A DNA stretch of 64,000 bases from Streptomyces sp. 840.1 (GCF_003751445.1 NZ_RJUU01000001.1:1493001-1557000); one strand, 5' to 3'; counted from the stretch's first letter, positions 17,389-25,618 are shown. Notes: generated from the sequence alone by a model not told the origin. Translations and numbers: made by a program.

Positions 17389-18315
17389 ATGTCACTGCCG
17401 GACGAGTTCCACGACATCGCCAAGCGCGTGAACAACTGGGGCCGCTGGGGCGCGGACGACGAGATCGGAACGCTGAACCTCATCACCGACGAGGTGGTCC
17501 GTCAGGCGGCGGCCACCGTCCGTACGGGGCGGCGGGTGCCGCTGGCGCTGGCGCTCAAGCAGGACGGCGTACAGAGCGGGCTGATCCAGGGGCGGGTCAA
17601 TCCGCTGCACACCATGGTGCAGATCAACCAGGAGCTGTTCGGCCCCGGCACGGTCGCCACCAGCGACGACACCGCGGTCCTGAGCCTCCAGACCGCCACC
17701 CACTGGGACGCCCTCACCCACGTCTCGCACTCCGGGAAGATCTACAACGGCCGCCCGGCCGACAGCATCACCGCGCACGAGGGGGCCAGGTTCAGCGGCA
17801 TCGAGAAGGTCCCGCACCTCGTCTCGCGCGGGGTGCTGCTCGACGTCGCCCGCGCCCACGGGCTGGACCGGCTGCCCGGCGGCCACGCCGTCACCCCGGA
17901 CGACCTGGACGCGGCCGAGGAGCTGGCCGGGGTGCGGGTGCGGGCCGGGGACATCGTTCTCGTACGGACCGGACAGGTGCAGGTCTATCTGGCCGGGGAC
18001 AAACACGCGTACGGGTACCCGTCACCGGGACTCTCGATCCGGACGCCCGAGTGGTTCAGGGCCCGGGACGTGGCCGCGGTCGCCAACGACACGCTGACCT
18101 TCGAGATCTTCCCGCCGGAGATCGACGATCTGTGGCTGGGCGTGCACGCGCTGGATCTGGTCGAAATGGGCATGCTCCAGGGCCAGAACTGGAACCTGGA
18201 AGGGCTGTCCACAGCCTGTGCGGAGTCGGACCGCTACGACTTCCTGCTCTCCGCCATGCCGGAGCCCTTCGTCGGCGCCACCGGCACACCGGTGGCCCCG
18301 GTCGCGGTCTTCTGA
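17389..18315 (+). CDS. Cyclase family protein (kynurenine formamidase-like hydrolase)
   Basis: 308 aa, ATG. The metal-binding signature of the family is visible as THWDALTHVSHSGKIYNG near residue 105 (HxxxxxHxxH-type). Other family marks: GTLNLITDEVV near the N-terminus and DIVLVRTGQ near residue 190. Members hydrolyse amide or ester bonds or open rings (formylkynurenine, isatin). Placement beside an SDR under a shared operator suggests a ring-opening or ester hydrolysis step. The substrate is unknown. Confidence 0.85.
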   Translation: MSLPDEFHDIAKRVNNWGRWGADDEIGTLNLITDEVVRQAAATVRTGRRVPLALALKQDGVQSGLIQGRVNPLHTMVQINQELFGPGTVATSDDTAVLSLQTATHWDALTHVSHSGKIYNGRPADSITAHEGARFSGIEKVPHLVSRGVLLDVARAHGLDRLPGGHAVTPDDLDAAEELAGVRVRAGDIVLVRTGQVQVYLAGDKHAYGYPSPGLSIRTPEWFRARDVAAVANDTLTFEIFPPEIDDLWLGVHALDLVEMGMLQGQNWNLEGLSTACAESDRYDFLLSAMPEPFVGATGTPVAPVAVF

Positions 18316-18340
18316 GGAACGACCACCGCGGAGCCGGGCC

Positions 18341-18365
18341 GGGCGCGGGACGACATCCCGCGCCC
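18341..18365. terminator. Bidirectional hairpin terminator
   Basis: GGGCGCGGGA (18341-18350) and TCCCGCGCCC (18356-18365) form a perfect 10-bp stem with a 5-nt loop between the convergent cyclase and ATPase-domain genes. There is no U-tract, as is usual in Streptomyces. Confidence 0.75.
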
Positions 18366-18396
18366 ACAGCACACCGAAAGCGGCTGCCGAACGAAC

Positions 18397-18972
18397 CTAC
18401 GCGCGATGGGTGACCGCGTGCGACGGCTCGTACACGGCACCGGCCTCACGCCCGACGCCCGCCTCGCGCCCCACTGCGTCGCAGCCGCCGGGGCCGCCGC
18501 ACTGCCCGGCGCCGTGCGCGCCGGCCCCGTGGGCGCAGGGCTGCATCTGGACCTGGATCACCGGGATGCCCCGGTCCACCTCGCACCAGATGCGCTTGCC
18601 GGCGCCCTCCGGCTGCCAGCCCCAGCGGTCGGCCAGGCCGTCGACCAGCTCAAGGCCCCGGCCGCCGGTGTCCTCGCCCTCCGCGTGCCGCTGCTGCGGC
18701 GGGCGGCAGCTGGTGTCGGCCACCTCGACCCGGACGGTCCCGGCGTTGCCCGGTGCCCCCGTCGAGCCGAACAGCATGCGCAGCACGGCCGGACAGCCGG
18801 TGTGCACCACCGCGTTGGTGACGAGTTCCGAGATCAGCAGGATGAGCGTCTCGGCCAGCGGCTCGTCGTCTCTTATCCCGGACCCGACCAGCCGCGAGCG
18901 CGCCCATCTGCGGGCCCGCCCGACCTCTGCGGGGTCGGCCCCGACCTCCAACTGAACCTGAAGCACCTGCAC
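18397..18972 (-). CDS. HATPase-domain protein, RsbW/SpoIIAB-like anti-sigma kinase
   Basis: 191 aa, ATG at 18972. The N-box appears as LLISELVTNAVVHTG (about residue 47), then VRVEVADTS (G1-like) and GGRGLELVDGLADRWGW, as in the many stand-alone Streptomyces HATPase_c_2 proteins. These bind ATP and often act as anti-sigma kinases or switches with STAS partners. The C-terminal 40 residues are Gly/Ala/His-rich and unlike the family. No sigma factor lies adjacent; a STAS protein is encoded at 25619. Confidence 0.87.
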   Translation of the reverse strand: MQVLQVQLEVGADPAEVGRARRWARSRLVGSGIRDDEPLAETLILLISELVTNAVVHTGCPAVLRMLFGSTGAPGNAGTVRVEVADTSCRPPQQRHAEGEDTGGRGLELVDGLADRWGWQPEGAGKRIWCEVDRGIPVIQVQMQPCAHGAGAHGAGQCGGPGGCDAVGREAGVGREAGAVYEPSHAVTHRA

Positions 18973-19114
18973 CGCTCACACCATCCGAACCGGCGGACAC
19001 ATCGCCTCGCGCCTCCTCAGGGTCACGGAACGTGATTCCCTTACGAGACAGCATGGTTGACGTACAGTCACCGCAACAAGCGCTTCGGGCATATTCCAGC
19101 GCGAAGGAGTACGC

Positions 19115-19345
19115 GTGGTGCATACTGTGCGACGCACGCTGCGGAGAGTCGAACAGAGGCGCCCGGCGGCCACGAAAACCCCGGGAAACGTTTCCCCGGC
19201 AGGCCCGGCCCCTCTGCGTGGATCACGAGCAGGGCACCTCTCGCGGACCGGAGCGGCCGCACAGGCCACATCCGGATCGCCAGGTTCCAGAACCACTCGC
19301 ATCCAACGGAGCGTACCCGAGCCCGGCGCCGACTCCACCCCGTGA
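19115..19345 (+). CDS. Doubtful small ORF (76 aa)
   Basis: GTG start with GAAGGAG 8 nt upstream, which is the only support. The product is Arg/Pro/Ser-rich with no recognisable domain or membrane segment. A perfect 14-bp palindrome inside it suggests the DNA serves a regulatory use instead. It may be a spurious frame. Confidence 0.22.
   Translation: MVHTVRRTLRRVEQRRPAATKTPGNVSPAGPAPLRGSRAGHLSRTGAAAQATSGSPGSRTTRIQRSVPEPGADSTP
19183..19196. promoter_or_regulatory. LacI-type operator-like palindrome GGGAAACGTTTCCC
   Basis: A perfect 14-bp palindrome with central CG, the hallmark of LacI/GalR-family operators. The symmetry extends imperfectly outwards (CCCCGGGAAACGTTTCCCCGG overall is two-sided). 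No LacI gene or sugar gene lies nearby, and the regulated gene is unclear. Confidence 0.4.
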
Positions 19346-19467
19346 CGAATCACGCATCGGACACAAGCCGGTATCGGTGCATACCGACTGCGCTGCGTCA
19401 CTCCGCAGCGTGAACCTCAGGGGTCCGTAGCGTCACACGCACGCAGCGGACCCCCGGGAGCCCCGGG

Positions 19468-20427
19468 TCAGCCCAGATCGGCTGCCAGCGCCTCCTCCGC
19501 GTCCGCCGCCGTGAGCCACTGCCCGGCCCGCAGCCAGGCCCGCTTGAGGTGCAGGTGTACATCCGCCTCCCAGGTGAAGCCCATGCCGCCGTGCACCTGG
19601 AGGCAGTCGCGGGCATTGCCGACGGCCGCCTCGTCGGCCAGCAGCTTGGCCCCGGCGATCTCCATGGGGTCCCCGGTCACGGCGGCCGCGTAGACGGCCG
19701 TGCGGGCCGTTTCGGCGCGCACCAGCATTCCGGCGCACAGATGCTTGACCGCCTGGAAGGAACCGATGGGCGCCGCGAACTGTTCACGCTCACGGGCGTG
19801 TTGAACCGCCGCCTCCAGGCTGCGGCCGGCACTGCCGAGCTGCTCGGCGGCGGCCAGCAGGGCGCCCTCGTGACGCGGCCGCGCCCCGTCCGGCAGCGGC
19901 TCGCCCTCGTACCCGGCCAGGTCGGGCACCCGCCACAGGGGGGTACCCGGGTCCAGCGAACGCATGGGCTCGGCCTCCCGCACGACCTGCCGCAGCGCCC
20001 GCCCGCTCAGCACCCGGCCGACGGCGCCGCCCGCCTCCCCGTCCAGGACCAGCAGCGCATCGGTCCCCTCCAGGTGCCCCACCGGCCGCCCGGCCTCCGC
20101 CAGGGCCACCACCGCCTCGCCCTCCGCCGCCCCCTTCACCGCTCCGGCGGCGAGCTGGGTGGCGGCCAGCGGTCCGGGCAGCAGCGCCCGGCCCATCTCC
20201 TCGAACAGGAGTACGGATTCGGGCAGGCCGAGTCCGACGCCGCCCGCCGTCTCCGGCAGCCGCAGCGCGAAGAGCCCGGCCGCGCCGAGCTCCCGCCACA
20301 GCGCGCGGTCCACTCCCCCGCCGCCGTCGTGCGCCGCCCGCATCCGGTCCCTGTCGAACCGGCCCGCGAGCAGCTCCCGTATCCCCGCCCCAAGGGCCCG
20401 CTGGTCGTCCGAGAGCTGGAAGTCCAC
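19468..20427 (-). CDS. Acyl-CoA dehydrogenase, short partner subunit
   Basis: 319 aa, GTG at 20427 (VDFQLSDDQRALG), 7 bp after the stop of the longer acyl-CoA dehydrogenase. The N-terminal helical domain, then a shortened beta domain, then the C-terminal helices with QVHGGMGFTWEADVHLHLKR near residue 285 are visible. The usual FAD-contact motif of the middle domain is poorly conserved. Side-by-side long and short FadE genes in actinobacteria often encode alpha2beta2 heterotetramers (FadE26/FadE27-like) acting on bulky side chains. That arrangement is inferred here. Confidence 0.87.
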   Translation of the reverse strand: MDFQLSDDQRALGAGIRELLAGRFDRDRMRAAHDGGGGVDRALWRELGAAGLFALRLPETAGGVGLGLPESVLLFEEMGRALLPGPLAATQLAAGAVKGAAEGEAVVALAEAGRPVGHLEGTDALLVLDGEAGGAVGRVLSGRALRQVVREAEPMRSLDPGTPLWRVPDLAGYEGEPLPDGARPRHEGALLAAAEQLGSAGRSLEAAVQHAREREQFAAPIGSFQAVKHLCAGMLVRAETARTAVYAAAVTGDPMEIAGAKLLADEAAVGNARDCLQVHGGMGFTWEADVHLHLKRAWLRAGQWLTAADAEEALAADLG

Positions 20428-20434
20428 GGTCCGC

Positions 20435-21592
20435 TCACCGCCCCTTCGGCAGGCCGAGAATGCGCTCGGCGACGATGTTCGCCTGGATCTGCGAGGTGCC
20501 GGCCGCGATCGTGTACGAGAGCGAGGAGAGCCGGTCCAGCACCCACTCCCGGTCCAGGTCGAGGGCGTCCCCCGCACCGAGCACCTCGGCCGCCGCCTCG
20601 TACAGCTCCTGGCGGGCGTGCGAGTAGCGCAGCTTGAAGACCGAGCCGCCGGCCCCGGGGACTCCCCCGCCGGCCTGCGCCTCACTGACGTTCCACTGCG
20701 TGAGCCGCCACAGCGCCCGGAACTCGGCGTTCAGCCTGCCCAGCCGGCGGCGCAGCACCGCGTCGTCCCACCGCCCGCTGCGCCGCGCCTCGGCCGCCAG
20801 GGCATCCAGGGTGCGGCGGCAGGCGACGACCTCGCCGACGAAGGCCGTACCGCGTTCGAAGGACAGCGTGACCATGGTGACCCGCCAGCCGTCGTTCTCC
20901 TCGCCGACCCGGTGCGGTACGGGCACCCGGACCTCGTCGAGGAACATCTCCGCGAACTCCGTCGAACCGGCGAGCGTGCGCAGCGGCCGGACGGTGACGC
21001 CGGGGGCGTCCATCCGCATCGCCAGCCAGCTGATCCCGCGGTGCTTGGGGGCGGCCGGGTCCGTGCGCACCAGCAGTTCGCACCAGTCGGCGACCTCGGC
21101 GTGCGAGGTCCAGATCTTGCTGCCGCTCACCACGTAGTCGTCGCCGTCGCGCACCGCACGGGTCCGCAGCGAGGCCAGGTCGGAGCCCGCCTCCGGCTCG
21201 CTGAAGCCCTGGCACCAGATCTCGTCGCCGCGCAGCACCGGCGGCAGCCAGCGGGCCCGCTGCTCGGCGGTGCCCTCGGCCGCGATGGTGGGCCCGGCGT
21301 GCAGCAGCCCGACGAAGTTGGCCCCGACGTAGGGCGCCCCGGCCCGCTCCGTCTCCTCCAGGAAGATCAGGTGCTGGGTGGGGGTTGCGCCCCGGCCGCC
21401 CGCGTCGGCGGGCCAGTGCAGGCCCGCGTAGCCGGCGTCGTACAGCAGCCGCTGCCAGTGGGTGTCGTACGCCCGGCGCCCCGGCCAGTCGCCTGGGTCC
21501 GGCTTCCCGGGCAGCCCGGGGAGCGCGGCGGCCAGCCACTCCCGCAGCCGTGCCCGGAAGGCTTCCTCTTCCTCCGTGTACGAGAGGTCCAT
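20435..21592 (-). CDS. Acyl-CoA dehydrogenase, long partner subunit
   Basis: 385 aa, ATG at 21592. FAD motifs: WCQGFSEPEAGSDLAS near residue 125 and GSKIWTS. C-terminal AGTSQIQANIVAERILGLP. The catalytic YEGT of straight-chain enzymes reads IAAGT, so the Glu at that position is absent and a partner subunit or another residue must supply the base. It lies between the amidohydrolase and the short acyl-CoA dehydrogenase, in one leftward unit driven from the operator at 22823. Confidence 0.9.
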   Translation of the reverse strand: MDLSYTEEEEAFRARLREWLAAALPGLPGKPDPGDWPGRRAYDTHWQRLLYDAGYAGLHWPADAGGRGATPTQHLIFLEETERAGAPYVGANFVGLLHAGPTIAAEGTAEQRARWLPPVLRGDEIWCQGFSEPEAGSDLASLRTRAVRDGDDYVVSGSKIWTSHAEVADWCELLVRTDPAAPKHRGISWLAMRMDAPGVTVRPLRTLAGSTEFAEMFLDEVRVPVPHRVGEENDGWRVTMVTLSFERGTAFVGEVVACRRTLDALAAEARRSGRWDDAVLRRRLGRLNAEFRALWRLTQWNVSEAQAGGGVPGAGGSVFKLRYSHARQELYEAAAEVLGAGDALDLDREWVLDRLSSLSYTIAAGTSQIQANIVAERILGLPKGR

Positions 21593-21603
21593 GACGCGCG
21601 CGC

Positions 21604-22797
21604 CTACTTGTCGAGGTCCAGGCCGAGCATCCGGATCGCGTTTCCGCGCATCAGTTTGTAGATGGTCTCGTCGTCCAGTCCCTTGACGTGGTCGAGGGCG
21701 ACCTCCTTGGTGTGCGGGAAGGTCGAGTCGACGTGCGGGTAGTCGGTCTCGAAGGTGGCGTTGTCGCGGCCCACCACATCCAGCGACGCCACCCCGTGCT
21801 TGTCGCGGAAGAAGCAGCAGAACATCTGCCGGTAGTAGTACGTGGACGGCGGCTCGGGGATCAGATCGCGCACCCCGCCCCAGGCCCGGTGCTCCTCCCA
21901 GACGTCGTCGGCGCGCTCGAGGGCGTACGGGATCCAGCCCATCTGGCCCTCGCTGTAGGCGAGCTTGAGCTGCGGGAACTTCACCAGGACGCCGCTGAAG
22001 AGGAAGTCCATCATCGAGGCCATGGCGTTGTTGAAGGAGAGCGAGGCCTGGACGGCGGGCGGGGCGTCCGGCGAGGCGGCGGGCATCTGCGAGCTGGACC
22101 CGATGTGCATGTTCACGACCGTGCCGGTCTCCTGACAGACGGCGAAGAACGGGTCCCAGTAGCCGGAGTGGATGGACGGCAGCCCGAGGTAGGTCGGGAT
22201 CTCCGAGAAGGTGACCGCTCGCACCCCGCGCGCCGCGTTCCGCCGGATCTCCGCGACGGCCAGGTCGATGTCCCAGAGCGGGATGATGCAGAGCGGGATC
22301 AGCCGGCCGCCGCTGTCCCCGCACCACTCCTCGACCATCCAGTCGTTGTAGGCGCGCACGCACGCCAGCGCGACCTCCTTGTCGTGCGCCTCCGCGAAGG
22401 TCTGCCCGCAGAAGCGCGGGAAGGTGGGGAAGCAGAGGCTCGCCTCGACGTGATTGAGGTCCATGTCCTTCAGCCGCTCGACGGGGTCCCAGCACCCGCG
22501 CCGCATCTCGGCCCGGGTGATCCCCTCCAGCGTCATGTCGTCGCGGTCGAACCCGACGGCGGCGATGTTGCGCTTGTACGGGAACTTGAGGTCCTCGTAG
22601 ATCCACCAGTCGGTGGGCGGGCCGTCCGGGTCCATCGTGATGACGTACTTGCCGCCGGTGTACGCCAGCTCACCGATACCCGCGGTCAGCGGCTGCGGAC
22701 CGCGCTCCCGGTACTTGGCCGGCAGCCAGGTCGAGAACAGGTGCGGCGGCTCGATCACATGGTCGTCGACGCTGACGATCCGAGGCAGTTCCGTCAT
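21604..22797 (-). CDS. Amidohydrolase-2 family metal-dependent hydrolase/decarboxylase
   Basis: 397 aa; the ATG at 22797 has GAAGGGG upstream (an upstream ATG at 22818 is in frame). The TIM-barrel amidohydrolase_2 pattern shows VDDHVIEPP at the N-terminus, NMHIGSSS mid-protein, and ETDYPHVDSTFP near residue 335, where the Asp is a metal ligand. The N-terminal HxH reads DxH. Relatives (ACMSD, gamma-resorcylate decarboxylase) perform decarboxylation or hydrolytic C-C cleavage. First gene of a unit with the two acyl-CoA dehydrogenases; the substrate is unknown. Confidence 0.87.
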   Translation of the reverse strand: MTELPRIVSVDDHVIEPPHLFSTWLPAKYRERGPQPLTAGIGELAYTGGKYVITMDPDGPPTDWWIYEDLKFPYKRNIAAVGFDRDDMTLEGITRAEMRRGCWDPVERLKDMDLNHVEASLCFPTFPRFCGQTFAEAHDKEVALACVRAYNDWMVEEWCGDSGGRLIPLCIIPLWDIDLAVAEIRRNAARGVRAVTFSEIPTYLGLPSIHSGYWDPFFAVCQETGTVVNMHIGSSSQMPAASPDAPPAVQASLSFNNAMASMMDFLFSGVLVKFPQLKLAYSEGQMGWIPYALERADDVWEEHRAWGGVRDLIPEPPSTYYYRQMFCCFFRDKHGVASLDVVGRDNATFETDYPHVDSTFPHTKEVALDHVKGLDDETIYKLMRGNAIRMLGLDLDK

Positions 22798-22822
22798 GGT
22801 GTCCCCTTCGGCGCACACGTTT

Positions 22823-22837
22823 CTGATGACCCGTCAG
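22823..22837. promoter_or_regulatory. Regulon operator copy 6, CTGATGACCCGTCAG
   Basis: It lies 26 bp upstream of the amidohydrolase start on the left side of a divergent promoter pair. One base departs from the CTGAC arm. Confidence 0.7.
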
Positions 22838-22910
22838 ATTGACGTCGCCCTCAGGCTAGCCCCGCACCCCTGGACCGACAAGGCGCAGCGCTCTACGCTC
22901 TCCGCACGAT

Positions 22911-22925
22911 CTGACTACCCGTCAG
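22911..22925. promoter_or_regulatory. Regulon operator copy 7, CTGACTACCCGTCAG
   Basis: It lies 17 bp upstream of the AMP-forming ligase start. With copy 6 at 22823, each of the two divergent promoters has its own copy. Confidence 0.75.
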
Positions 22926-22941
22926 CTGTGAGGGGTTCGCC

Positions 22942-24480
22942 GTGAACGAGACCGCACACGCCCTGGGAACATCGGGCACCTTCTGGGAGCTCATCGAACG
23001 CCGGGCCGCCCTGACCCCGGATCTGCCCTTCCTGATCCAGGACGACCGCACGCTCACCTTCGGCGAACTGCGGACCCGTGCCGAACGGGTGGCGGCGGGC
23101 CTGTACGACCTGGGCGTACGACCCGGGACCGTGGTCGCCTGGCAGTTGCCGACCCGGCTGGAGACGGCGCTGCTCTCGTTCGCGCTGGCCCGGCTCGGGG
23201 CGGTGCAGACCCCGCTCATCCCGTTCTACCGCGACCGCGAGATCGGCTTCGCGCTGCGCGAGTCGAAGGCCGGGTTCTTCTTCGTGCCCGGCACCTGGCG
23301 CGGCTTCGACCATGTCGCGATGGCGGCCCGCCTGGCCACCGGGCCCGGCCGCCCGCCGAGGGTGTTCGAGGCGTACGAGACCCTCCCGGACGGCGATCCG
23401 GCGGTCCTGCCCGCACCGCCCGCCGAGGGCACCTCGGTGCGCTGGATCTACTGGACCTCGGGCACCACCTCCGACCCGAAGGGCGTCCTGCACACCGACC
23501 GCAGCCTGATAGCGGCCGGCTCCTGCCTGGCCCATGCGCTGCGGCTGTCGGCGGCCGACGTCGGCTCGATGGCATTCCCGTTCGCCCACGTCGCGGGCCC
23601 GGACTACTCGGTGATGCTGCTGCTGTACGGCTTCCCCGCGGTGCTGTTCGAGCACTTCGCGATGCCGGACGCGCTCGCCGGATACCGGCGGCACGGGGTG
23701 ACGGTCGCGGGCGGCTCCACGGCCTTCTACTCCATGTTCCTGACGGAACAGCGCAAGGCTCCCTCCGTCCCCCTCATCCCCACCCTGCGCCTGCTGGCGG
23801 GCGGCGGCGCCCCGAAACCGCCGGAGGTCTACCACGCGGTGGTCCGCGAGATGGGCGTCCAGCTCACCCACGGCTACGGCATGACCGAGGTCCCCATGAT
23901 CACGATGGGCGCCCCGGACGACACGGTGGAGAACCTGGCGGGGACGGAGGGGCGGCCGCCCGAGGGCATGGAGATCCGGATCACCGACGAGGACGGCAAG
24001 CCGCTGCCGTACGGCACGGACGGCGAGGTACGGCTACGGGGCGAGGCCGTCTGCAAGGGCTACCTGGCCGGCTCGGACCCGTTCGACGTCGAGGGCTTCC
24101 TGATCACTGGCGACGTCGGCCACCTCCGGCCGAGCGGCCACCTCGTCCTCACCGGCCGGCTGAAGGACATCATCATCCGCAAGGGCGAGAACATCTCGGC
24201 GAAGGAGATAGAGGACCTCCTGGCCCGCCACCCCGGCGTCGGTGACGCGGCGGTGATCGGCCTCCCGGACGAGGAGCGCGGCGAACGCGTCTGCGCGGTC
24301 CTCGAACAACCGCCGGGCGCCGCCCCCCTCACCCTCCCCGAGCTGACCGCCTACCTGCGCGGCGAGGGCCTGTCCGTCCACAAGCTCCCCGAACAACTGG
24401 AACTGGTGGACGCCCTCCCCCGCAACGAGACCCTCCACAAGGTCCTGAAGTACCGACTGCGCGAGCGGTTCGCGGGTTGA
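22942..24480 (+). CDS. AMP-forming acyl-CoA synthetase (cyclohexanecarboxylate-CoA ligase-like)
   Basis: 512 aa, GTG start with GAGGGG upstream. ANL-superfamily motifs in order: P-loop YWTSGTTSDPKG near residue 170, GYGMTEVP near 312, GFLITGDVG near 383, LKDIIIRKGENIS near 405, and a C-terminal catalytic Lys region NETLHKVLKYRLRE. Reaction: acid + ATP + CoA to acyl-CoA + AMP + PPi. It is divergent from the amidohydrolase/FadE unit under paired operators, which makes it a candidate for the substrate-activating step of the pathway. Confidence 0.92.
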   Translation: MNETAHALGTSGTFWELIERRAALTPDLPFLIQDDRTLTFGELRTRAERVAAGLYDLGVRPGTVVAWQLPTRLETALLSFALARLGAVQTPLIPFYRDREIGFALRESKAGFFFVPGTWRGFDHVAMAARLATGPGRPPRVFEAYETLPDGDPAVLPAPPAEGTSVRWIYWTSGTTSDPKGVLHTDRSLIAAGSCLAHALRLSAADVGSMAFPFAHVAGPDYSVMLLLYGFPAVLFEHFAMPDALAGYRRHGVTVAGGSTAFYSMFLTEQRKAPSVPLIPTLRLLAGGGAPKPPEVYHAVVREMGVQLTHGYGMTEVPMITMGAPDDTVENLAGTEGRPPEGMEIRITDEDGKPLPYGTDGEVRLRGEAVCKGYLAGSDPFDVEGFLITGDVGHLRPSGHLVLTGRLKDIIIRKGENISAKEIEDLLARHPGVGDAAVIGLPDEERGERVCAVLEQPPGAAPLTLPELTAYLRGEGLSVHKLPEQLELVDALPRNETLHKVLKYRLRERFAG

Positions 24481-24502
24481 CGAGTGCGGGGTCCCCTCGC
24501 CC

Positions 24503-24950
24503 GGGGTTCCGTCCTCAAGCGCCGGACGGGCTTGATTTTGTGCGGGTGCTCCGCCGGTGCGGGGTGCGCCTGCCCGGTGGGTGGGGGTTCGGTGTCCCTC
24601 CGGGGCGTCTCCTCAAACGACGAACGTGCGGCGGGTCCGCGATGAGTACCCGGGAACATGTTCGTCGTTCTGCGGGGACTCCCCTGCACGCCCCCGAACC
24701 CGCCTGTCACGCATGTGCGACAGCAGTGAGGCCGGTGTGCAGACGCGCACGATGCGGGGGTGGGGACGTGCAGGGGAGTCCCCGCAGGGAATGGCGTTCG
24801 ACGGGGGTCGCTCGCGTACCCGGGTGAACACGCCATTTCCGAGGAGACGCCCCGGAGGGGCACCACCCCCCACCCACCGGACAGGGCGCACCCCGCACCC
24901 GGCGGAGCACCCGCACACCAAGCCCGTCCGGCGCTTGAGGACGGAACCCC
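24503..24950. repeat. Composite inverted element with nested variable stems (fills 24481-25003 gap)
   Basis: Left arm 24503-24694 and right arm 24762-24950 are imperfect inverted copies about 190 bp long around a 67-bp centre. Shared blocks include GGGGTTCCGTCCTCAAGCGC, TGCGGGTGCTCCGCCGG, CCCTCCGGGGCGTCTCCTC and TGCGGGGACTCCCCTGCACG. Between the last two blocks each arm carries its own stem-loop whose sequence is not shared: AACGACGAAC pairing with GTTCGTCGTT on the left, and an AATGGCGT/ACGCCATT stem on the right. The centre has a further palindrome, TGTCACGCATGTGCGACA. The gap to the EF-hand gene has no coding frame that looks real. Confidence 0.75.
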
Positions 24951-25003
24951 GCACCCCGGAAAGGGACAAGGCCAAAGACCCCGCGCGCCCGCCCGGCCAA
25001 GGG

Positions 25004-25525
25004 CTATGCGTCGGGCTCGATCACCGTGAAGTACGCCGAGAACGCCGCCACCGCGTCCGCCTCCGCGATCCGCCCGTCCCGGTCCGCGTCCAGGCTCTGG
25101 GCGCCGAAGGCCGCCGCCTCCGGGCTCGCACCCAGCACCCGTAGCGCCCGCTCCACGGCGGGCACCGCGGCGCCGCCCACGTCGTCCTGGGCGGCCACGG
25201 CGAGGGCCGCTCGCAGGAAGGGGCGGGCGATCTCCGCGAACCGCTCGGGGTTGTCCCTGAGCCGTTTCACCGCGCCGCCCACGAACTCCGCACGGCTGAC
25301 GCGCTGGTCCCCGTCCACGTCCGCGATGCCCGCCATGCCCTGCCAGAACGCCTCGGCCCCGCTGTAGAGCGCCTGGCCCTTGTCGCAGCGGGCCGCCGTA
25401 CCGAACTCGGTGAGCAGACGGGCCGCGGCGGCATCGAAATCCGCGCGATCGATGTAGCCGTTGCCGTCCTGGTCGAAGGCGGCGAAGCGGAATGCGATCT
25501 TGCGCTCATACTCTGCGCTGTCCAT
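25004..25525 (-). CDS. EF-hand calcium-binding protein (calerythrin-like)
   Basis: 173 aa, ATG at 25525. EF-hand loops are seen as DQDGNGYIDRADF (about residues 18-30), DVDGDQRVSRAEF (about 69-81) and DADRDGRIAEADAV (about 146-159); a fourth, degenerate hand probably lies near residue 105. Length and layout match calerythrin-like proteins of actinomycetes. It would bind Ca2+ in the cytoplasm as buffer or sensor. No partner is evident nearby. Confidence 0.9.
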   Translation of the reverse strand: MDSAEYERKIAFRFAAFDQDGNGYIDRADFDAAAARLLTEFGTAARCDKGQALYSGAEAFWQGMAGIADVDGDQRVSRAEFVGGAVKRLRDNPERFAEIARPFLRAALAVAAQDDVGGAAVPAVERALRVLGASPEAAAFGAQSLDADRDGRIAEADAVAAFSAYFTVIEPDA

Positions 25526-25618
25526 GCGGGGAGCGTACGACGCCTACGGCGTTCACGTGTCACTTACCGGCGTCAGCGGTGTGACAAGCCGGTACTCAGC
25601 GACGCCCGGCAGACGGTT

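Larger units (their letters stand above)
18973..19467. other. 495-bp gap, no confident gene
   Basis: It contains a TTGACG hexamer at 19057 without a matching -10, a possible 76-codon frame (19115-19345) and a LacI-like palindrome (19183). Codon use in the frame is not clearly protein-like. Nothing else stands out. Confidence 0.5.

Noticed and set aside
15029..17431. An 800-codon open frame on the plus strand across the acyl-CoA dehydrogenase and SDR genes
   Set aside because: It is antisense to two well-recognised enzymes and has the His/Arg/Gly-rich composition of high-GC shadow frames.
19057..19095. Promoter TTGACG ... CATATT
   Set aside because: The spacing is 27 bp, too long for a standard promoter.
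24503..24950. CRISPR-like or phage-attachment interpretation of the repeat element
   Set aside because: There are two inverted arms rather than many direct repeats, and no integrase or tRNA gene is nearby.
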